DNA from: RGIG8748 sp045532255
GTDB taxonomy: Bacteria > Bacillota > Clostridia > UMGS1810
Reading direction: 5' to 3'
DNA length: 30,331 bases
Assembly (NCBI GenBank): GCA_045532255.1
Contig: JAZSFO010000068.1
Location: forward strand, 1 to 30,331
Both the position numbers and the translations under genes were made by a program. The notes below the pieces were generated by a model, which did not search any database, had not been told where the DNA came from, and was given only the letters and a program-made list of their open reading frames with translations. This document shows positions 24,382-30,331 of this stretch, piece by piece (positions within the stretch are counted from its first letter, which is position 1; each line of letters opens with the position of its first letter).

Positions 24382-25305
24382 ATGTTTAAGATTAATCGTT
24401 TAAGAAACGAAGGCCCTCTGTATGGCGTCTTCAAGATATTTAACTTTTTAATCATGCTTTTGATTATCGTGGTTACACTTTTCCCGTACCTCAATGTACT
24501 GGCCAAGGCATTGAATGACGGACAGGATACAATGCGCGGAGGAATAGTCCTCTGGCCCAGAGTGTTTACACTCGAAAACTTCAAGGTGCTTTTAAGCGAT
24601 GAGAGCATGTACGCAGCTTTTGCAGTTACGCTTGCAAGAGTGGTGCTCGGAACATTTCTGGCAATTGTTGTTCAGTTTATGACAGCCTATGCACTGTCCA
24701 GAAAGTTAAAGGGCGGCAGGGCAATCAGCTTTTACTTTATGGTGCCTATGTTCATAAGCGGAGGACTTATTCCTCAGTATGTACTCTTTTCCGACCTGAA
24801 GCTGCTCAATAACTTCTTTGTATATGTGCTTCCGTTCCTGTTCAATTACTACAATATAATAGTAATACGCTCTTACATAGAAACAAGCATCTCGGACAGC
24901 ATCATAGAGGCGGCACATATAGACGGTATAACCGAATGGAAGCTGTTCTACAAGATTATTATACCGCTTTCAAAGCCAATCCTTGCAACTGTTGCTCTGT
25001 GGCTTCTCGTGTTCCATTGGAACGACTGGACCTGTACGCTTTACTACATAGATAACTCACAGCTTCATACTCTGCAGTATAAGCTTATGCAGGCGGTTAA
25101 GGAAACCGAGAGAATGACAGCTCTTATCCAGGAGGCTATTAGGAGCGGTGAAGATGTAGAGGGTATGGTTAACTCGCTAAAGGTTACCACAGAGTCTATG
25201 ACCTCGGCTCAGATTATAGTTGTAACTGTACCTATTATAATGGTTTATCCCTTCCTGCAGAAATACTTTACCAAGGGTATTACCTTAGGTGCGGTTAAGG
25301 GCTGA
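24382..25305 (+). CDS. ABC sugar transporter permease (LplC/YtcP-like)
   Basis: A 307-residue permease partner of the preceding gene. It has about six membrane segments and the EAA motif IIEAAHIDGITEWKLFYKII near the middle. It also has the typical LplC-type regions FPYLNVLAKALND and MFISGGLIPQYVLFSDLKLL. An unusual feature is an inserted polar stretch before the last membrane segment (VKETERMTALIQEAIRSGED region), which is present in some LplC-like proteins. The start is ATG 24382 after GAAAGG. A palindromic repeat lies between this gene and the binding-protein gene, which may lower or separate their expression. Confidence 0.92.
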   Translation: MFKINRLRNEGPLYGVFKIFNFLIMLLIIVVTLFPYLNVLAKALNDGQDTMRGGIVLWPRVFTLENFKVLLSDESMYAAFAVTLARVVLGTFLAIVVQFMTAYALSRKLKGGRAISFYFMVPMFISGGLIPQYVLFSDLKLLNNFFVYVLPFLFNYYNIIVIRSYIETSISDSIIEAAHIDGITEWKLFYKIIIPLSKPILATVALWLLVFHWNDWTCTLYYIDNSQLHTLQYKLMQAVKETERMTALIQEAIRSGEDVEGMVNSLKVTTESMTSAQIIVVTVPIIMVYPFLQKYFTKGITLGAVKG

Positions 25306-25353
25306 TATAAATGGCTTCCCTCAAACAACCCTAATTTAATCTGAATTTCAAAA

Positions 25354-25457
25354 ACAATCCTCCCGTCACGCTTATGCGTGCCCCCCTCCTTTACACAAGG
25401 AGGGCTTAAAGGCTCCCTTGTGCAAAGGGAGCTGTCACGAAGTGACTGAGGGATTGT
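25354..25457. mobile_element. MITE-like palindromic repeat
   Basis: Terminal inverted repeats ACAATCC-TCCCGTCAC (25354-25369) and GTGACTGAGGGATTGT (25442-25457) enclose three internal hairpins: CACGC/GCGTG (25367-25380), CCCTCCTT/AAGGAGGG (25384-25404) and GCTCCCTT/AAGGGAGC (25412-25432), with GTCAC/GTGAC (25434-25446) at the end. Repeats with ACAATCCCTC ends and CTCCCTT/AAGGGAG hairpins are, to my knowledge, widespread in gut Clostridia genomes. AATCTGAA occurs on both sides (25338-25345 and 25459-25466), perhaps a remnant of target duplication, although the left copy is 8 nt from the repeat end. It has no coding capacity. Confidence 0.75.
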
Positions 25458-25497
25458 AAATCTGAAATAAAAATTATTATAAAGGAGACGATGGTAA

Positions 25498-27411
25498 ATG
25501 AAAAAACTTGTTGCGTTACTGCTTGCATTGTCAATGCTTGTTTGCCTTGGCGGCTGCGGTGATGGCAAGACAGCATCAACAGGCGGTAAGCTTATGGCAG
25601 TAAACGAGCTTGCCAACGACTATGAGAACATAGACGATATGCCCGACTGGACAGGTGATAAGCTTGATCTTGTTGTATGGTATGGCTATGGTTCTAACGA
25701 AACCTACATAGGAAAGAAAGCAAAGGATGACAAGTTCCGTGATGAGATTGAACGAGTTACAGGTGTCAGACTCTCAGAGAACAAGTCCTTTGACAACGGT
25801 GGATCCACAGGCGACGCCAAGGTAGCCAAGCTTGTTTCCACAAACAACTGGCCGCATATCGGTATAGGTATCGAGGAATCCATTGCACAGTCTCTTATTG
25901 AAAGCGACCTGCTCTATGACCTCACAGACCTTATTCCCAAGTATATGCCTAATTATTGGAGCGTTATCAATTCTTCCCCCGATATTAAAGCAAGCTGGGA
26001 AAGAGGAATGATTAACGGAAAGTCATATGCTCTCAAGCGCTTCAGCGAAAATGCACTTCAGTTCTATGATCCGGAATATACTGCGGAAAAATATGCAAGC
26101 ATTATTCAGCCCGAAGACAGCCGTGAATGGTTCTGGATAAGAGACGATATCCTTAAGGCAATCTATCCCAATGCCAAGACTCAGGCTGAGATACAGGATA
26201 TCTATATGAAGAACGGTGCTTTTAAGAAGGAGGACCTTACCGATGTTACAATCAAGAGTAAGGAAGAATTCAGAACCCTTCTTGAAAAGATAGATGCCCT
26301 TGGATACAAAGAAAGCGGCAGAAAGGTATGGCCCTTCTACACACATACTGGTGAGGACAACTGGGATCTCATGTCTATTCTTGCAGTACCGCTTGCCGGC
26401 AGAGGTGCTATTGATTCTCAGGTAAGCTGTTTCAGCTACTATGACGGCGAAACGGACGAAATGAAGAACACAATGAAGGAAGACTGGTTTAAGGATATGA
26501 TGAAGTTCTTCAATGACCTTGTCATAGACGGACTTGCTTCCAAGGAGGCACTCGTTGACTCCAAGGCAAACTTCGAGCAGAAGAAGCTCAACGGTGAATA
26601 TGCTATACTCTATGGAAACACTGCACCTCCCACAGACGAACAGCTTAAGGCTGCGGGCAAAAAATATTCCTATCGCCGTGTGATGATGGATGTTCCTTGT
26701 GATTATAACAAATATATAAGATGGAATACCAAGAGGGGTGTATTTGCCACCTATAATATGTACTTCTTTAAGTCAAACCTTACCGAAACCCAGCTTGAAC
26801 ATGCCATGAGATTTATGGACTTCTTCTACTCAGAAGCGGGCATGAAGCTTGCAAACTGGGGACCCGAGAAGGCAGGACTCTACACAGAGGACAAAGACGG
26901 CAACTTAAGATACACAGACGACGCCTTCAAGAATGCTATGCTCTATAACGGAGACCAGCAGGTGCTCATAGACTACGGTGTATATTCCTTCCCGCGTATA
27001 GATTACTTTATGGTACCTGGCGGTATCAACAAATATCAGCCTGAGCTGTATTATGATAAGTATGATGAAGAACGCCAGGCAAGCGCATACAAGAAGCATT
27101 GGAACTACGGCTACTTTGAGCCTCTTCCGGACTTCCCTGTGGTTACATTTGGCTCAACAATCTGGAACTTCCCGATGTATGTATCAGGTGCTGACCGCTT
27201 CTGGGATGCACGTCAGAGCATAGAGGATGCTATGAAGACAGTATTTACTGCTACCAATGACAAGGAATTTGATAAATATTACAAAAATATGCTTAATGTA
27301 GCAGAGACAAACGGCTACACAGACGATTGTCTCAAGGAAATGACCAAGGTCTTTAAGGAAAGAAACGGCGATCTTTACAAGGAGATTAAGGATTGGAAGG
27401 TAAAAAAATAA
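25498..27411 (+). CDS. Extracellular sugar-binding lipoprotein of the ABC importer
   Basis: A 637-residue solute-binding lipoprotein. The signal peptide MKKLVALLLALSMLVCLGGC ends in the lipobox LGGC, with Cys20 the lipidated residue. The mature protein looks like the LplA/YtcQ-type large carbohydrate-binding family (cluster usually about 500-560 residues), so it is somewhat longer than average, and it is rich in Trp, Tyr and Asp as expected for glycan binding. The start ATG 25498 follows AAAGGAG by 10 nt; ATG 25491 is out of frame. It lies 192 nt after the second permease, across a MITE-like repeat, and 19 nt before the beta-helix gene. The substrate is unknown; an acidic or decorated plant/host glycan is plausible. 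Confidence 0.9.
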   Translation: MKKLVALLLALSMLVCLGGCGDGKTASTGGKLMAVNELANDYENIDDMPDWTGDKLDLVVWYGYGSNETYIGKKAKDDKFRDEIERVTGVRLSENKSFDNGGSTGDAKVAKLVSTNNWPHIGIGIEESIAQSLIESDLLYDLTDLIPKYMPNYWSVINSSPDIKASWERGMINGKSYALKRFSENALQFYDPEYTAEKYASIIQPEDSREWFWIRDDILKAIYPNAKTQAEIQDIYMKNGAFKKEDLTDVTIKSKEEFRTLLEKIDALGYKESGRKVWPFYTHTGEDNWDLMSILAVPLAGRGAIDSQVSCFSYYDGETDEMKNTMKEDWFKDMMKFFNDLVIDGLASKEALVDSKANFEQKKLNGEYAILYGNTAPPTDEQLKAAGKKYSYRRVMMDVPCDYNKYIRWNTKRGVFATYNMYFFKSNLTETQLEHAMRFMDFFYSEAGMKLANWGPEKAGLYTEDKDGNLRYTDDAFKNAMLYNGDQQVLIDYGVYSFPRIDYFMVPGGINKYQPELYYDKYDEERQASAYKKHWNYGYFEPLPDFPVVTFGSTIWNFPMYVSGADRFWDARQSIEDAMKTVFTATNDKEFDKYYKNMLNVAETNGYTDDCLKEMTKVFKERNGDLYKEIKDWKVKK

Positions 27412-27430
27412 CATTGAAAGGATGGACTAA

Positions 27431-30331
27431 ATGAAGAAAAGACTATATGCTTTAGTGTTGGTGCTTGCGCTTTGTCTTCAATGCTTTGGTGCATATGCGG
27501 CTTATGAACCGTATACACCTGGTGATATTACATATGCTATGAGCTTTGATGACCCGCTTAAGCTAACTAATGCTTCGGTTACGGAGTGGGGTGAGCTGAC
27601 GCTGAATGCAGGCGGCTCAGCGGAGTTTGACATGCTGTTTTTGCTTGATGTTGCTTCGGTTGAGGTAGAATATTCTGCAAAGACAGATGGTGTTCTCAAT
27701 ATGACTATTGAGGAAAATTCCTATGATATCGCTATTGATGATGAGTTAGACGCAGTAACCCACAAGGTAATTGACAGAAAGGGCTCTCATGTTGTAAAGC
27801 TTACTTCTGATTGCGAAGTGACAATTACCTCAATCGTTTTTACAAAGATTGAGAAAAATCATGGTATCAGAAACACTATAATTGTTGAACTCAATGATTA
27901 TGACAAGGCACTTCAGTCAACAGTGGTTGTCAAATTAAATTCTGTTGCGCTCAAGGTAAACGGCGCAATGAGATACATTGATTATGACGATAATACACTC
28001 ACACCTATGGTGCTTGACGGCAGAGTATATCTTCCGATACATACAGCGGCAAGAGCACTGTCCGTATACTATGAGGATTATTCCGATTTGAGCTATGTGT
28101 ATCTTTCTGATGACAACAACGAATTATATGCAGGACCAAACGGAAGATACACTATCCAAAACGGTGTCAAGAAGGCTCTTGGAAACTTTGAAGTATACAA
28201 AGACGGAAAGACATATGTTCCGATTCGTCAGGTGGCAGAGCTCTTTGGCAAGACCGTAGAATTTAAGGACGGCTTTGTTATAATTGATGACCGTATCTGT
28301 GTAAAAAATATTATAAACAGTAACAGTATACTGAGAGGTCTCAACACAGAATTTGCTAAGTTTGATGCATCGCTCTTAAGCACAGGAAAGGTATACCATG
28401 TATCCAAGGCAGCATATGCCAAGGATACCAATGACGGAAGTGAAAACTTCCCCTTCAGCACAATTCAGAAGGCGGCAGAAGTTGCCCAGGCTGGCGATAC
28501 TGTAATCATTCATGAGGGTATATACCGCGAGACCGTAATTCCCAAGAATGACGGTACTGCAACCGCCCCGATTAAGTATATTGCCGCAGAGGGCGAAGAT
28601 GTTACAATCTCAGCCTTCGAAAAGGTATCGGGCTTTGAAATCTATGATGAGGAAAAGGGTATATATACTACATCTATTCCAAAAAGCATGGGCTTTGACA
28701 GAAACTTCATTATCATGGATGACGAAATCATTCGTGAGGGACGCCATCCCAACACCGATACCAAAGTAGGGGGAGCGGGACCTCATCCCGAATATGATGA
28801 TGTCAATATTCTTCGTGCAACAATGGGTGATGTCTGCATCAAGGGATCAACAACTGCACTTGTGCAGACAGCAACAAGTGATATTGACTTAAACCAGGAC
28901 GAAGTGGATTACTGGAAGGGCGGAAGCTTTGTAACCTTTGCAGGTTCTGCATGGACACTGTCCTATGCCAAGATTTTAACCAGCAAAAAGGGCAGTATGG
29001 ATGTTGAGGGCTTCGAAAAGGGTATGTATGGTATCAACAGATATTATGGTGCAAAGCATCCGAGTGACTATGGATATATTACAAACCATTATAATACTGT
29101 AGACCTGCCTGGAGAATGGTATGTAGACCACGATAGAAATCAGCTCTACATGATACCGCCCGCAGGAAGCGACCCCAAGACACTCACTGTTGAGGTTAAG
29201 CAGAGACAGAGAGTTATCGACATGACAGACAGAAAGTTTGTACAGTTCATAAACATCAACACCCGCGGAGGCGGTCTCACAATGGCAGGCGACTCCGAAA
29301 TGTGTGTGCTAAACGGCGGTATACATAAATATATAACCCACTTTGGTTATACCGGAGGCAAAGATACCCATACCTGTAGATTTTATGATTTTGAAAATCA
29401 GTGGACCAACAAAGAGGACGCTCCCGAGTGGGGTGAAGCAGGCTTCTTCAGCCACGGTATCAATAATGCCTTCATCAATGCGGATATTTCCTATTCTGCA
29501 GCAGCGGGCATATTTTTGACAGGTCTCTATACTTATGTTGAAAACAATGTAGTAGCCCACACAAGCTATGCGGGAACATATCCCTCTGGAATTACAATTG
29601 AGGGTGTCAAGTGGGATGAATATACAGCCAAGTACGGCGGACATACCGTTGTTGGCAACACCTCATGGGGTGCGGGCAGAGGTTGCTTCTATCTTTCCCG
29701 AAACTTTACCTCAAATGCTACGGATAGATTATGTTATCCCGTTCTTGCATGCGATGTAGGTTATAACCACTTCTATCTCGGAAGTGTAACAGCTCGTGAC
29801 TCGGGTGTTACCTATACACATGGTACAACCTTTGGTAATGACTGGATTAAGACCAAAATCCACCACAATGTAGGTCATGACAATGTAACACATAAGAATG
29901 ATAACTTCATGGCAAATATCTTCTACTATGACGGTCAGTCGGTTCTGTCGGAATCATTTTCAAATGTTGCGTTCAGCACATATGAGGATTATCTTTCCAA
30001 TCCGACCTCCAACTACCAGATTAGATACTCTGGTACAGGCGAGTCCAATGGTCAGACAGACTACTGGGGTAATGTAGCCTTAGGCGTGTTCCCCGAGGGC
30101 TTTGACGGTCTCGAGGGATATCACTATCCCTACCAGAAGCCATTCCATGTAGGTGCGGTGAGAGAAGGCGATGAGCGCTTTATGCTCAACTACAATAAGT
30201 ACAGCCTTGAGAACACCAGACTGGCAAGTGACGGTGTGCTTTCGGGCAGTGCATATATAGACGCTGACGGATTTGTAAGATTCCCCGATAAGGACGCTTC
30301 GATTACAGTGAGTGATTTGGAATTCTATGAC
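27431..30331 (+). CDS. Secreted multidomain right-handed beta-helix protein (partial, runs off window)
   Basis: The frame is open from ATG 27431 to the window end (967 codons, no stop). It has a signal peptide of about 23 residues (MKKRLYALVLVLALCLQCFG then AYA). A beta-sandwich-like N-terminal region (about 25-155) is followed by a stalk domain like the copper amine oxidase N-terminal domain (about 165-290; GRVYLPIHTAARALSV and KTYVPIRQVAELFG). A pectate-lyase-type right-handed beta-helix then begins at GSENFPFSTIQKAAEVAQAG (about 336) with GDTVIIHEGIYRE. Repeated Asn/Gly-rich turns continue to about 900. The family suggests polysaccharide lyase or glycoside hydrolase activity on a complex glycan, but I see no diagnostic catalytic motif. 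It follows the binding protein by 19 nt, so it belongs to the same carbohydrate operon. Confidence 0.8.
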   Translation, partial: MKKRLYALVLVLALCLQCFGAYAAYEPYTPGDITYAMSFDDPLKLTNASVTEWGELTLNAGGSAEFDMLFLLDVASVEVEYSAKTDGVLNMTIEENSYDIAIDDELDAVTHKVIDRKGSHVVKLTSDCEVTITSIVFTKIEKNHGIRNTIIVELNDYDKALQSTVVVKLNSVALKVNGAMRYIDYDDNTLTPMVLDGRVYLPIHTAARALSVYYEDYSDLSYVYLSDDNNELYAGPNGRYTIQNGVKKALGNFEVYKDGKTYVPIRQVAELFGKTVEFKDGFVIIDDRICVKNIINSNSILRGLNTEFAKFDASLLSTGKVYHVSKAAYAKDTNDGSENFPFSTIQKAAEVAQAGDTVIIHEGIYRETVIPKNDGTATAPIKYIAAEGEDVTISAFEKVSGFEIYDEEKGIYTTSIPKSMGFDRNFIIMDDEIIREGRHPNTDTKVGGAGPHPEYDDVNILRATMGDVCIKGSTTALVQTATSDIDLNQDEVDYWKGGSFVTFAGSAWTLSYAKILTSKKGSMDVEGFEKGMYGINRYYGAKHPSDYGYITNHYNTVDLPGEWYVDHDRNQLYMIPPAGSDPKTLTVEVKQRQRVIDMTDRKFVQFININTRGGGLTMAGDSEMCVLNGGIHKYITHFGYTGGKDTHTCRFYDFENQWTNKEDAPEWGEAGFFSHGINNAFINADISYSAAAGIFLTGLYTYVENNVVAHTSYAGTYPSGITIEGVKWDEYTAKYGGHTVVGNTSWGAGRGCFYLSRNFTSNATDRLCYPVLACDVGYNHFYLGSVTARDSGVTYTHGTTFGNDWIKTKIHHNVGHDNVTHKNDNFMANIFYYDGQSVLSESFSNVAFSTYEDYLSNPTSNYQIRYSGTGESNGQTDYWGNVALGVFPEGFDGLEGYHYPYQKPFHVGAVREGDERFMLNYNKYSLENTRLASDGVLSGSAYIDADGFVRFPDKDASITVSDLEFYD

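Noticed and set aside
1..30331. CRISPR array, transposase, integrase, prophage, rRNA or complete tRNA genes
   Set aside because: Looked for regularly spaced repeats and family motifs across the window; none found. The only mobile-looking sequences are the short non-coding palindromic elements.

Overview
The window looks like chromosomal DNA from an anaerobic, endospore-forming member of the Clostridia, probably a gut Oscillospiraceae/Ruminococcaceae-type organism. The evidence is the gpr-spoIIP sporulation pair, glycyl-radical pyruvate formate-lyase, rubrerythrin, a class III fructose-bisphosphatase, strong GGAGG ribosome binding sites, moderately low GC, and a short CCCTC/GAGGG palindromic repeat of a kind I recall as common in gut Clostridia genomes. 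No species is claimed.

Layout. 1-2.4 kb: a structured repeat (A) at the left edge, then gpr (spore protease) and spoIIP. 2.6-5.3 kb: an arginine operon argD-argF-GNAT closed by a clean terminator. 5.3-7.9 kb: fbp (gluconeogenesis) and an ECF transporter S component, ending in a terminator shared with a convergent AraC-type regulator. 7.9-10.3 kb: that regulator, divergent from an alanine/glycine:sodium symporter. 10.26-10.65 kb: a 400-bp gene-free leader with a consensus promoter, a second copy (B) of the left-edge repeat in inverted orientation, a long-range inverted repeat, a segment like the 3' half of a ZTP (pfl) riboswitch, and an intrinsic terminator. 10.7-13.6 kb: pflB-pflA, which turn pyruvate into acetyl-CoA and formate. 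13.6-17.6 kb: sstT (serine/threonine uptake), nagA and an unusual ROK-family protein. 17.6-18.3 kb: rubrerythrin, whose promoter lies inside a palindrome.

18.3-30.3 kb is the most distinctive part and reads as one Gram-positive carbohydrate-utilisation locus. It holds a cytoplasmic TIM-barrel glycoside-hydrolase-like enzyme, a YesM/YesN-type sensor kinase and response regulator on the opposite strand, two ABC permeases, a large lipoprotein binding protein, and a secreted multidomain beta-helix protein that runs off the right edge. No ABC ATPase is present, so a shared ATPase encoded elsewhere is expected. An A-tract motif (TGCAAAAATTATCAA-like) occurs about six times between the regulator and the permeases and again upstream of the TIM-barrel gene. 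It is the best candidate for the response regulator's operator and ties the two arms together. A palindromic MITE-like repeat sits between the second permease and the binding-protein gene.

The strongest leads for something undescribed are the paired structured repeats A and B with compensating base changes, the composite pflB leader, the repeated operator motif with its carbohydrate locus, and the ROK protein that lacks usual sugar- and zinc-binding residues.
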